Below, piece by piece: positions 1 through 8,700 of a stretch of 12,345 nt of DNA. Made by a program: the position numbers and the translations under genes. The stretch covers positions 1-12,345 of the forward strand of contig JALNQF010000866.1 of assembly GCA_028456385.1 (NCBI GenBank), written 5' to 3'. This stretch comes from Ophiosphaerella korrae. Its lineage: Eukaryota > Ascomycota > Dothideomycetes > Pleosporales > Phaeosphaeriaceae. A model generated the notes under the pieces. It saw only the letters and a program-made list of their open reading frames with translations, had not been told where the DNA came from and did no database searches. How positions within the stretch are numbered: the stretch's first letter is position 1; each line of letters opens with the position of its first letter.

Positions 1-39
1 TCTTTATTAGGCTCTATTTTAGGTATATAGTTAGTATTT

Positions 40-310
40 TAGGCTTCTCTAAGTAGTTCTAGTAAAAGTTAAAAGTAGTAATTACGCTTTATAAGGGGCT
101 TTTTTGCGCCTATTAATAGTTTTAGGCTTATTTAAGTAGTTCTAATAAGGGCTAAAGGTAGTAATTACGCCTTAGAGGAGGCTTTTTTATACCTATTAGT
201 AGGTTAGGATACCTTAATAGGTTACGTCTTTGTTAAGGCTCTATTTTTTAGGTATACGTAGAGTTAGTAGTTTAGCTTTCTTTAGGTAGTTCTAGTAAAA
301 GTTAAAAGTA
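40..310 (-). repeat. Imperfect tandem repeat after the outer chromodomain
   Basis: A core of roughly 35 bp (forward strand begins AAGTAGTTCT) occurs three times, starting at 51, 134 and 284, spaced 83 and 150 bp. Copies at 51 and 134 share long flanks, including ATTACGC downstream and a G/C-rich GGGGCTTTTTTGCGCC / GAGGCTTTTTTATACC segment. A second shared block, GGCTCTATTTT, is at 11 and 238. On the minus strand the core reads NFYxNYLKKAK, SPYxNYLNKPK and NFYxNYLEKPK, like the 'F....P.KP' tail that often ends fungal gypsy Pol. The copy at 51 is out of frame with the copy at 134 by one base, so the array may run past the end of the coding region. Confidence 0.7.
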
Positions 311-456
311 GCTTTATATTTTATAAATTCTTCTACTAGCTCTTATATAAGTTTATTATAGCTAGTCTAGTAGACTAAGTAGTACTATCTTACGTATTTT
401 CTATACTCTTTAAAGCGTACGTCTAAGATAGCTTCTACTAGGTATTCTTTATATAC
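310..456 (-). other. Outer pol: chromodomain
   Basis: In the pol frame, VYKEYLVEAILDVRF is followed by RKYVR, YYLVYWTGYNK-like text (a stop replaces the first aromatic position), then ELVEEFI. This follows the chromodomain pattern 'YEVE.ILD.R......YLVKW.GY...TWEP..NL'. The domain at the end of chromovirus integrases directs insertion to methylated-histone chromatin. The aromatic-cage Trp codons are TAG, consistent with TGG to TAG. It identifies the outer element as a chromovirus. Confidence 0.85.
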
Positions 457-879
457 ACTACTAGTTTCTTTATTAGTAATAATAATAGGGATTAGCTATA
501 GTAGGTCTTAATCTAGTAAGAGCTTCTAATCTCTAAGGCGTAAGAGTTTTAGAGAGAAAACTAAGAATACGCCTTTACTTAGTATCTCTTAAAGTAGTAC
601 TAGCTTATATACTCTACTATTATAAATAACTCTCTTAATAAAGTATAGGCCTACCTATTAGTAGTCTAATTTTAGAGTTAGCTAAGTAGTTCTCTAATTA
701 GCTATACTAATATAGGCTTAGTTACTAACTTTATATACTAGTCTACTTTAGTAAGAGGTATTAGCTTAGGCTACTTACTCTTATTATACCTAGAGTATTT
801 TTTCTTTAAAGTAAGCTACTAAGTTACTATAAGTATTAAGTAGCTTATTAGCTTATATATATTAGTTACGTTAGGCTAG

Positions 880-1660
880 GTTTAGTTAATCTTTATTGTT
901 TTTACTAAAGTATATACTACTACAAGAGTAATACCCTAGATCTATAAGAAATAGGGTTATCTTAATAGATATATTAATAGTATTATTTACCTAGAACTTA
1001 GCTACGTATAGCTAAGCTACTTAGTTATTCTACGTATAGTTAATATATTACCTTAGAAAGATCTCTAGAGCTTAATTTACTTACTTAGTTTAGCTATTAG
1101 TTTCTAAGTAGTATGTAGTTAAGAGCTTTTACGTAATATAGAGGTGTTTGTATATATAGCGCTAAAATTAGCTAATAAAGGTTATCTCTTTATTAGATAT
1201 AATATTTATTAAGACTCTATAAAGCTTAAAAATAGATATAAAATATTAGGTAGCTTCTTTAAGTTTTAGAAACTTATAAAGGAAGAAATAGTATCTTTTT
1301 ATAAGATAGTAGTAAATTACTAGGATATATTTATAAATCTAGCTACTATTTTTACTAGTTAGTAAAGCTTAGATATAGTCTACTAAGATATTAGTTTAGG
1401 GTGCGTAAAGAATTAGTATAAGTTAGAAGTAACTAAGTTTACTATCTTATAAGTTCTTTATATAGTAGTAGATTAGGTATATATTATAAAATTACTTAAT
1501 AGCTTAAAGTATCTTAGGCTAATAATAGCATTTATATATTAGATATAGCGTACTATAAAGTCTTTTATAGCCTACTAACTAATAGTTATAGTATAAATTA
1601 AAGATTTAGTAGTATAGATAGGTATTTAAAGGGATATATAGACGCGTTTTATTAACCTAG
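880..1660 (-). other. Outer pol: integrase zinc-binding domain and DDE core, dead
   Basis: The H2C2 domain is at 1468-1590. His positions 1588-1590 and 1567-1569 (HX6H) and Cys positions 1477-1479 and 1468-1470 (CX2C) all read Tyr, around KCYYWPK-like text typical of '..YYWPGM..D'. Core residues: first Asp, in VDYI, is kept (GAC, 1378-1380); second Asp is Asn (1192-1194, in IISNKEITFIS); Glu is Lys (1084-1086). The second Asp and Glu are 36 codons apart, the exact D35E spacing. The GPY/F part follows at about 530-650 (VFSLKLLRLRD). It would join element cDNA to the genome. Confidence 0.92.
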
Positions 1661-2129
1661 AAGTACCTTTCTTTTTCTAATCTAGTAGAGCTAATATTAG
1701 TATATAAGAAGTAGTATCTTACTTTATAGAAGGCTTTTAATAGTTTTTATTATCTACTATCTATAGTAGTAAATATAGCTTAGGCTACGTAGTCTTCTAA
1801 GTATACTATATCTAGTAATTCTTCTATTAGGCGTAAGTTAATAATATATAGTAAGAGTTCTAGGTCTAGTTCTCTATTATAAAGTAGTAGAAAATCTTCT
1901 AGTAAGTTTACTAATTTAGGTTTTATTCCTATAATATAGTAAAGGTAAGTATATACTATAGTAGCTTATTCTAGCGTAAATCTATCTAGCTTTTATAGGT
2001 CTATAAGGCTTAGAGCGTAAATTACTATATCTAGTGTAGGTTTTACGCCTAGGGCTAGGACTTAAGGGCTTAGGATAATTTAGTTAGCTCCTAATACTTG
2101 TAGATTAGAATTATCTATAGGGTAATCCT

Positions 2130-2540
2130 ATAGTTAGTAGCTTAGGGTATCTATAACCTTGTTTATATCGCTAGGTATATATTTAATATAGAAATTAAAT
2201 TAAGATAGGAATAATAACTAGTAAGCTTAGTAGTAATTAAGCTTTTTAGTTATTATAAAGGTTTCTAAATTATAGTAGTCTATTATAACGTAGATTATAT
2301 ATAGACTACTTATAAGCTCTAGTTTTTATTCTTTAAATACTTAGATTATAGCTATAAGTTCTAGGTCGTAGATATTGTAATTATATTCTACTAAGGTGTG
2401 TTTTTTTAAGAAGAAGCTAACTAGCTATTAGATTCTATCTTAGTTTAGTTAGCTTATTACTCTACCTAAGGCCTACTTAGAGGCGTTAGTTTAGATATAG
2501 ATTAGTTTTAAGGAGTTAAAGTAAAGTAAGACTATACTTA
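2130..2540 (-). other. Outer pol: RNase H domain, dead
   Basis: The RT-RNaseH connection and RNase H are recognised by TNASK (about 2490; family 'TDAS', Asp to Asn), then SFFLKKHTLVEYNYNIYDLELIAII (first part around 2398, a surviving CAC His), the equivalent of 'FFSKKL.PAE.NY.IYDKELLAIV'. Further left is VINYYNLKTFI-like text, the 'TDHK.L..F' motif, with PSDINKVIDTLS near 2150 standing for 'G..N..ADALSR'. It would degrade the RNA of the RNA-DNA hybrid. Confidence 0.85.
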
Positions 2541-2789
2541 GCTAGAAAGTAGCTTTTAGTTTATTAAAGGCGTCTATATATTCTTAGGTAATTATAAAAA
2601 GCTTATACTAGGTCTTTTAAAAGAGTAGCCTATCTCCTTTAGTAAGTTTAGTAATAACCTTAGACTTAATTAACTTAGTAAGTAGTAAAGTAAAGCTTAA
2701 GTAATCTTTAATAAAGTACTAAAAGAATTTAGTATAACTTAAAAAAGCTAAGACTTCTTTAGTAGTCTTTAGTATTTTTTACTCTTAGA

Positions 2790-3390
2790 TAGCTTTAACT
2801 TTAAAAGGATTTATTATAATTCCTTTATTAAAGATAATTATACTTAAAAACTTAACTAAAGTAGCGTAAAAGCTAGATTTTTTAAAGTTTATATAGAAGC
2901 TTTACTCTTTTAGTTATATAAGTACTTTATAAATATACTAGATATAGTTTATTTTATTATTAGAGTATATTAAGATATTATCTATATATATAGTATAGAA
3001 GTTGTCTAAATATTCTAGTAGGGCTAAGTTAATAGTACGCTAGAAAGTAGCTAGTATATTAGTAAAGCTAAAGAGTACTACTTTATAAGTATATATACTA
3101 AAGTAAGTAATAAAAGTAGTTAGCTATTCTAAATTTAAAGTAATACGTAAGTAGTAAAAGGTATATATTACGTTAAATTTAGAGAAAATCTTTACTTTAT
3201 TTAAGTAGGCTAGTATTTCCCTAAAGAATAGAATAAAGTACTAGTCTTTAATAGTAGATTTATTTAGCTTATAGTAGTTTATATAAACTTATAAACTACT
3301 ATCTAGTTTAGCTATAATTAGTAAGTTATTTCTAGCTAAAGAGCTATATTTACTAATAAAGCCCTTACTTTCTATTTCTTAGATATATTT
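2790..3390 (-). other. Outer pol: reverse transcriptase domain, dead
   Basis: The domain starts near 3390 with FISKYSS, then INYYKLNKSTIKD (family: 'C.DYR.LN..T.K..YPLP'). The first catalytic Asp, after FSKF, is Asn (AAC, 3172-3174). VVLFSFTN and ATFQ-like ATF plus stop match 'MPFGLTNAPATFQ'. The YxDD box at 2977-2988 reads YIDN followed by ILIYSNN, so the third catalytic Asp is also Asn. Thumb-region text VKFLSIII matches 'V.FLG.IIS'. Two of three catalytic Asp are lost, each by a G to A change in TpG context on the coding strand. Confidence 0.93.
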
Positions 3391-3959
3391 CTAAATTACT
3401 CTATCTTATTTTCTAGTAAAAGAGTAAAGTTTAGTATTTAGTATTTTTATACTAAGCTTAAAAGTAATTTCTAGGTTATATAGCTTATAAAGAAGAAGTT
3501 CTTTAGTAGCTTTTTTATTAAAATAAGGTATTAGGTCTTAATATAGTTAGAATAGTTCTATAGATAAGATTTCTTTAAGCTCTACTATAGGTAGTAGTTT
3601 ATAAAATTATATATAATCTACTTCTTTAGCTACTTTATAGTAGTATACTAGTAGTAGTATTTTATTTAAAGTAAGTACTATAAGTATATATCTACTTCTT
3701 CTAGTAAAAGCTTTAATTATATAATAACTAATAGTTTAAATATCTATTAATAAGTTCTATTTATACTTATTAGGGTACTTACTTAGAGGCCCTATAGAAG
3801 TAGATAATAGTTTAAGTACTAGCTTCTTTAAGGCTATAGTAAAGTAATATCTAGGTATACTATAGTATACTACTAAGGAGATTTTATTAGTTATCTAGTA
3901 GTACTATTAGTAGTAAATATTAGAGAATAACAATATTCTATTATAGTAGTTAAGTTTAA

Positions 3960-4215
3960 TAGTATAAGTTTTACGCTATAAAAATTCTAAAATAAAGTTA
4001 AATTAGCTTATATTTTTAATAATATAGGTAGAAGTCTATTTAATATATACGCCTACTTATAAGTAGAACTTAACCTAATATATAATAGACTTAGATAGAG
4101 AACTATTATATCCTTTATAGATAATAAGTTAAGGTAGCTAGATAGTTTGTAATTTTATAGTCTTCTAAGTAAATTTTTAGTAAATAAAGTTTATATTAGC
4201 TTTATTATTATCTAG
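3960..4215 (-). other. Outer pol: retroviral-type aspartic protease, dead
   Basis: The active-site DSGA motif is at 4195-4209 and reads NNKAN followed by INFI, so the catalytic Asp (4207-4209) is Asn. About 75 residues later the strand that ends gypsy proteases is clear: FNFILEFL then a stop at the usual Trp (TAG), the position of the family's 'ILG.PWL' (about 3973-4000). The domain would cleave Gag-Pol. It is inactive as it stands. Confidence 0.78.
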
Positions 4216-4399
4216 AGTTCTAGCTATATAAAGTACTATAAGGTCTTTACTTAAGAAGCTAGTAAATAAGAATTAGTTTAGCTTAGCTTCTATTAGATTA
4301 GTTAGTAGTTTCTTATACTAGACTATCTATATTCTATAAGTAAGTATATAAGATATAGCTATACTAAGAGTTATACTTTAGTAGTTAATTACGCTCTTC

Positions 4400-4973
4400 T
4401 AGTTTATATAATTCCTAGGCTAAAGCTTTAGGCCTAGAGAATATTATTTTCTAAGTTCTAGTCTAAGTTAGGCTCTAGTTCTAGCTCTATATCTAGTTAG
4501 GAGTTATATTTAAAAAATTAGTCCTCTATTTCTATATCTATTTTAGAGTCTATTACTATATAAGTAGCTATATAGTAGTTTATAGTATTAGTAAGTATCT
4601 TAGATCTAGTAGCTTTTATTTATTTATAAGTAGTATAGTCTAACTTCTTAATACTTATCTTTTTATAGCTCTAGTATAAAATTATTTTAAAGTTCTTAGT
4701 TTTAATTATAGTAGCCTTTTTACTAGTTAGGTATATTCTTCTAAATATACTTTCTAGTTATAGTTAATAGTATTTTAGTTCTTATAAAGTTATAACTAGT
4801 TTTTCTTTAAAGTTTTATATCTACGCTTTTATTTTAGCTCTTATAGGCGCTAGAATATAAAGCTAGGTTTACCTAGAACTTATATCTAAGTTATAATTAT
4901 TTACTTTATTTTCTAATATTAAGATTATTTTTTAAAAATTAGTAGGGCTATTATAGATACTAAGAGTAGAACT
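4400..4973 (-). pseudogene. gag: Outer element gag, C-terminal part
   Basis: Continues the capsid frame of 11994-12345 once the inner element and one AGTAG copy are removed (codon 4971-4973 follows codon 11994-11996). It begins SSTLSIYNSPTNF and then gives a K/L-rich stretch typical of the end of a Gag capsid, followed by a zinc-knuckle-like motif at 4635-4676. Checked codons (4971, 4635, 4563) are all in one frame. That frame differs from the pol frame that starts near 4290, so the gag-to-pol switch lies between about 4290 and 4560. The left limit is approximate because RIP stops cannot be told from a natural stop. Confidence 0.72.
4635..4676 (-). other. Degraded CCHC zinc knuckle in outer gag
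   Basis: Fourteen codons in the gag frame with exact CX2CX4HX4C spacing. The three Cys positions read Tyr (TAC/TAT), as expected from TGY to TAY. The His position reads Ile (ATT), which a single RIP transition of CAY cannot give. The knuckle would bind element RNA for packaging. The call rests on spacing and context. Confidence 0.55.
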
Positions 4974-4978
4974 AGTAG
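4974..4978. repeat. Target-site duplication, left copy (AGTAG)
   Basis: Five bases directly before the left LTR, identical to 11994-11998. Five bp is the usual Ty3/gypsy duplication length. The sequence contains no CpA or TpG, so RIP could not have altered it easily. Confidence 0.93.
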
Positions 4979-5406
4979 TATAATAGGCCTACTATTATTA
5001 ACTATAGTAGCTTATCTTATAAGAGTTAGTAGATTAAGATATAATAATAAAAGCTTATATAGTAATCTATAATAACTATAAATAATAAAAGATATTTTAT
5101 AACTATCTTATATTAGCGTTCTATAGTTAAAGGATTAAATTACTAATACTATTTTAATAATATATATTATAATAACTATATACTTTTAGTAATCTATTTA
5201 TATAACCTTATAGATTACTACTAATCTATTATATATAATTATAGATTACTCTTAATCTATTATATATTATTATAGATTACTATTACGTATCCTAATTATA
5301 GGTAGTTTTCTAATTAAAGTTATTACCTTACTTATCCTATAATTTATTAGTATCTAGGTTAGGATTAATTAGTTCTATCTTAATTTCTCTTATTATATTT
5401 ATAATA
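4979..5406 (-). repeat. Inner element 3' LTR (left)
   Basis: It pairs with 11566-11993 without gaps over 428 positions; my hand count is about 33 mismatches (about 92% identity), roughly 26 transitions and 7 transversions. I see no CA or TG left in this copy, against six in the right copy. It holds 31-bp tandem units at 5209-5290. As 3' LTR on the minus strand it begins at 5406 and ends at 4979. A pol-tail reading frame enters it from 5407. Confidence 0.95.
5209..5290. repeat. 31-bp tandem units in the left LTR
   Basis: Units at 5209-5239 and 5240-5270, with a partial third from 5271. Each starts TATAGATTACT and contains AGATTA and TAATCT as an inverted pair around 4 bases, so each unit can fold into a small hairpin. 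The same array is in the right LTR. Confidence 0.85.
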
Positions 5407-5900
5407 CTATCTCTCTTTCTACGTAAGCTTTTATTTTCCTATTCTAGAGCTAAAGTTATTAATCTAGTTTCTTTATTAATATAAAGTTCTTTATTACCTA
5501 ACTCTATACCTACTAAATTTACTCTTTAATGTTTTTAGTTAGCTAATTATATATTACGTTATAGTATTAAAATATTTTCTTATTCTTATTATAAGTCCTT
5601 TAACTCTCTAATAGTCTACTTTTCTTTAAAATATAGTAAAGCTTATAAGGTATATATTTACGCTAATACTTACTTATTTTATAATCTCTTTAGTATATCT
5701 CTTATAGATTATAGGTTAAGAATACTAATTTATATATCTATACTTATATTTAATAGGGAGAGCTATTAACTACGTTTAAGAAAAACTATTATTATAGATT
5801 ATAGAGGCTAAAAAGGAATAGAATTAGATTCTAAGTATATAAGTAAAAAATTATACTTACTTTATTTATCTTTATAAGATAAAGGCCTTAAATAATAAGA
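5337..5900 (-). pseudogene. Tail of inner pol or separate downstream ORF, coiled-coil-like, ends inside the 3' LTR
   Basis: The chromodomain frame continues leftward with no indel needed (codons at 6165, 5868, 5754, 5697, 5529 and 5406 agree). Stops are all TAG/TAA. From about 5645 the text is charged and heptad-like: LLYFKEK, TIRELKDL, NKELYINKETRLITLALE, ENKSLRRKRDSIINIIREIKIEL. It crosses the polypurine tract and enters the LTR, with the first LTR stop at 5337-5339. I do not recognise a family. It could be a C-terminal Pol extension, a separate third ORF, or a frame that is open only by composition; 5645-5900 is less convincing than 5406-5645. Confidence 0.42.
5407..5420 (-). other. Polypurine tract of the inner element
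   Basis: On the minus strand the 14 bases directly before the 3' LTR read AGAAAGAGAGATAG, purine except for one T. This is the position and composition expected of the primer for plus-strand cDNA synthesis, and it fixes the element's orientation independently of the coding evidence. Confidence 0.82.
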
Positions 5901-5982
5901 AATCTATTACGTAAGCTGTTTTCTTAGAGGCTAAGTTAGACTTTAAGTCTATAATATAGGCTACTTAGGTTCTTACTATATT

Positions 5983-5999
5983 AGGCGCGTCTAGCGCCT
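5983..5999. repeat. GC-rich 6-bp inverted repeat
   Basis: AGGCGC, five bases, GCGCCT: a perfect hairpin of six pairs, five of them G:C, in an extremely AT-rich background. It has no CpA or TpG, so it is RIP-resistant. There is no T-run arrangement to suggest a terminator. Confidence 0.5.
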
Positions 6000-6069
6000 C
6001 TCTACCTATTACTAGTAGCGTAGGTCTTCTTTATTTACTACTAGGTAGTCTAGAGAGTTTTAACTTTAG

Positions 6070-6225
6070 TACTCTTCTAGTTTCTTAAAGTAATTAAGAT
6101 TATCTTTTAGTTTCTATATTTCTTCTTATAGTTTTCTTTTTTTATCTATACTTATCTATTTTACTAGGTAATAGTTTCTCTTATTATAGAACTAGTATTA
6201 TAGGATTTTTTTTAACTTCTTATTC
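6070..6225 (-). other. Inner pol: probable chromodomain across a frame slip
   Basis: E-stop-EVKK (family 'EWEVE.I') ends at the T8 run 6206-6213; one base fewer continues as KIL..., FYNKRNYYLVK-stop-I ('YLVKW.GY'), then a stop-EE-I segment and LKDNLNYFKKLEEY, matching '..TWEP..NL.....LL.EY'. The Trp of YLVKW is TAG (6156-6158). It would direct integration to marked chromatin. The evidence is weaker than for the outer chromodomain because the frame must be corrected once and the TWEP box is poor. Confidence 0.62.
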
Positions 6226-6269
6226 TTTTTATTTTCTATACGTATCTACTTTATATACTAGTAGTTCTA

Positions 6270-6480
6270 CTTTTTATAGTACTTTTTCTAGTAGTACTAT
6301 ATAGAATATTAGGTATATCTTTATTTTATCTAGTAGCTTTAGTTTAAATATAACTAGTATAACTTTTTTCTTAATTTTATATAGTCTTATCTTAACGTAG
6401 TCTAGTTTAGAACTTAACTATTTACTTTTAATATTCCTTTATACTAACTATACTTTTCTCTCTTTTTAAATTAGAGTTTT
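6270..6480 (-). other. Inner pol: GPY/F module
   Basis: RNIKSKQL-like text, KLDYVKIRLYKIKKKV, then VIFKLKLLDKIKIY and FYIVLLEKVL match the fungal gypsy pattern 'RNI....P..KLD....GPF.I.......A..L.LP..M.IHPVFHVSLLEP'. Codon 6400-6402 shows a frame two bases off that of the DDE Glu (6789). The change falls near 6549-6556 in an ATATAT stretch. Confidence 0.82.
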
Positions 6481-6639
6481 TCTTAGTATTTTTTTTATAG
6501 TACTTTACTATTTAATCTTATAGGAATTCTATATCTTATTATAGTTAAATATATTTCCTTAATTCTATTTATAAAGTTCTCTCTTCTTAGAGACTAAGAT
6601 ACTTAGAATCTTAGTATTTAATATATATTAGAGTTAAAT

Positions 6640-7320
6640 CTATAGTTTATAAAGAAGAGTAATACTTTTATTACTATATTCTTTATACTATTATATACTA
6701 GCTATACTATAGGTAATAACTATACTTAATTATTCTAATTATAGTTAAGGTAGTATCTTAAGTACTATTTTACTATCTAGTTTATACGTTCTAATTATCT
6801 ATTTATCTATAAGTAGTATACTATTAATATTATATACTAGATTCCTAATTATATTACTATTATTTCTTATAGTTTTAATATAAATTATATATCTTTATCT
6901 ATAATAATTTTATCTAGAATACTATACTAGCTAATTATAGTTCTTAGAACCTAATATATAGTAACTTCTATCCTACTTTTTTTTTTATATAGTTTAAAGT
7001 AAAGTACTTTATAAGTTTATATACTATTATTAGGATTTTATTATACTTAGCTCTTAATATTAGGTTTTTAAACTTTCGTAGTTTTATAATAAAGTCTATT
7101 ATAATAACTCCTTATAGTTATTCTAGTATCTTAACTAGTTATAGTATCTTATATAGTATATATCTATTATACTTATTTTTATAATATTCTATATAGTCTT
7201 ATAGTACTTTTATTACTAGTTATTTTACTTTTTAGATATAGTAGTCTCTTAAAAGTCTATCTAATATTTTATTAATACTTTAGTATCTATATACTAGTAG
7301 TTTATAGAATTATTATATAA
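6640..7320 (-). other. Inner pol: integrase, DDE residues retained but frame broken
   Basis: Zinc-binding His positions 7304-7306 and 7283-7285 (HX6H) and Cys positions 7193-7195 and 7184-7186 (CX2C) all read Tyr. First Asp is kept in IIDFII (7094-7096), second Asp in IIIDKDI (6897-6899), and Glu in LERIN (6789-6791). Second Asp and Glu are 36 codons apart, exact D35E. Between first and second Asp the frame slips at T10 6977-6986 (one base short). YYLNYN, NN-stop and VYNS match 'YV.YQQ.NW..LLP.A.FAYN'. Confidence 0.92.
6977..6986 (-). other. Probable 1-base loss in a T10 run, inner integrase
   Basis: First Asp (7094) and second Asp (6897) are 197 bases apart, not a multiple of 3. Adding one base in this run joins KYFTLNYIKKK to SRIEVTI, the family's 'K..HFIP......E' region. 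Confidence 0.65.
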
Positions 7321-7559
7321 ACTCCTTTTATATTTTTCTTAGAATATATATTCTTTTATAGGCTTTTATAAATCTTTTTTAGATTTTAAGTTTTTTTATT
7401 TTTTTAGAAGCTTTCTATATTTCTTCTTAAATCTATTTATTAAGCTTACTACTCTTCCTTTTAAGTATTATAGCTATCTTAAGTATATTTAAAACTAAAC
7501 ATCCTTCTTTATTCTTAACTAGAACTATACTAGTAGTATTTATTTCTTCTTATAAGTCT

Positions 7560-8110
7560 AGTCTTCTACTTAAGGTATCTATAAATTAATTGTCTTTACC
7601 TTTAGTATATATTATTTCTATATTAAATATTAATAGAAACTCTTACTATCTTATATAGCGTTATAATAAGTCTTTATTTATTATAAAACTTATAAAGTTC
7701 TTATAGTCTATATAGACCTTTATTTAGTATTTTACTTCTTATAAGTATACTCTCTATTACTTAAATACTTTATAGATTACTAGTATTTCTTTATTATAGA
7801 TTAAATAGTTAAGCTCTACTAGCTTTATTTTCTTAGAGAAGTATTTTACTAAGTATTCTTTCTTTATATTTTAGTCTTCTTATATTAGTACTATACTATA
7901 GACTAAATTAGATACGTTTATCTTTACTATTACTAGTAGGTCTAGGTTATATATCTTAATAACTAGGTTTTCTATAAATCTTTATTTAATTTAGCTAAAT
8001 ACTTCTTTATATTCTTTAGTCTACTTAAATAGTATATCTTTCTTTATAAAGTTTATTAGTAGCTCTATTAGTTCTAACTAATTAACTATTAGTTTTTTAT
8101 AAAAGTTTAC
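7560..8110 (-). other. Inner pol: RNase H domain, dead
   Basis: KINVSNLVYSIVL stands for 'TDAS..G..GAVL'. KYFSKKIKLVELNYLIYNKEIL is very close to the family's 'FSKK..PAE.NY.IYDKELL'. VYIDYKNFISFI stands for 'TDHKNL..F', RYIR with two stops for 'R..RW', and KGKDN then DTLSRR (near 7565) for 'GK.N..ADALSRR'. All are in the same frame as the RT. Confidence 0.92.
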
Positions 8111-8199
8111 TAGTTTATAAAACTATTATACTTCTTATAAGTTTTTAAGTATAAGCTATTCTTAGATTACTTTAATCTTGTTTAAATTAATTTTAATTT

Positions 8200-8700
8200 T
8201 TCCTAGTTCTATAATAAATCTAAGGAAGTTAATTTCTTTTATATAGAATTTATATTTTCTTATCTTAAGAAATAGTTTACTTTCTACTAGCCTTTCTAGT
8301 ACTTTATATATATACTATATATATTCTTCCTTTATTTTTAAGAATATAAAGATATTATGTAGGTATATAAATATAAATACGTCTTAGTATTCCTTTAGTA
8401 CTATATTAATTCTTTTTTAGAATACTACTAGTATATTTATTAGCCTAAATAGTATAACTATGTATTTATATAGTCTATATTACGTTCTAAATATAGTTTT
8501 TTTTTTATCTCTTTTTTTAATTCTAATTTAGTAATATACGTTTTAGATATCTAGTTTAGTAAAGATTTATACTTTCTATAGCCTATCTTGTATCTTATCT
8601 ATATATAGTAAGAGATAATAGTTCTTATTTATAATTACGTTTGTCTTCCTAAAATCTATATAGAGTTATTTTTTATTTATCTTTTTTTTATCTATAAATA
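8200..8700 (-). other. Inner pol: reverse transcriptase domain, dead
   Basis: NYYLLLYIDKIQDRL (about 8590-8640) stands for 'YPLP.ID...D.L'. First catalytic Asp is kept in TKLDI (GAT, 8549-8551). VILFRLINILVVF near 8430-8460 stands for 'MPFGLTNAPA.FQ'. The YLDD box at 8354-8365 reads YLHN, then IFIF. VLERLVESKLFLK and FYIKEINFLRFII match the family's 'VL..L....L.L...KC.F....V.FLG'. The first Asp of the box is His (CAT), which a RIP transition from GAY cannot give. Confidence 0.94.

Larger units (their letters stand above)
1..4290 (-). pseudogene. pol: Outer element pol (PR-RT-RH-IN-GPY/F-chromodomain)
   Basis: One minus-strand frame carries every landmark: protease site 4195-4209, RT 3172 and 2977-2988, RNase H 2398, integrase 1567, 1378, 1192 and 1084, chromodomain 445. 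All have the same coordinate modulo 3, so about 3.9 kb has no net frameshift. It is closed by many TAG/TAA codons at places where the family has Trp, Gln or sometimes other residues. Pol would be a polyprotein cut by its own protease. Relative to gag it lies two bases further on (equivalent to -1), a common gypsy arrangement, though an indel could also explain this. The left end is unclear because a repeat array (about 40-310) follows the chromodomain. Confidence 0.9.

Noticed and set aside
5209..5290. Regular repeat spacing resembling a CRISPR array
   Set aside because: Units are contiguous with no spacers, and the same block is in the paired LTR.
5836..5866. Possible small intron with GTAAGTAT and a TTAG end on the minus strand
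   Set aside because: About 30 bp is too short for a fungal intron, and such strings are common at this composition.
6070..6150. A second frame slip in the T7 run at 6137-6143 that would give a DKKENY reading of the inner chromodomain
   Set aside because: The uncorrected frame gives a better match (stop-EE-I then LKDNLNYFKKLEEY) and continues open, so no slip is needed.
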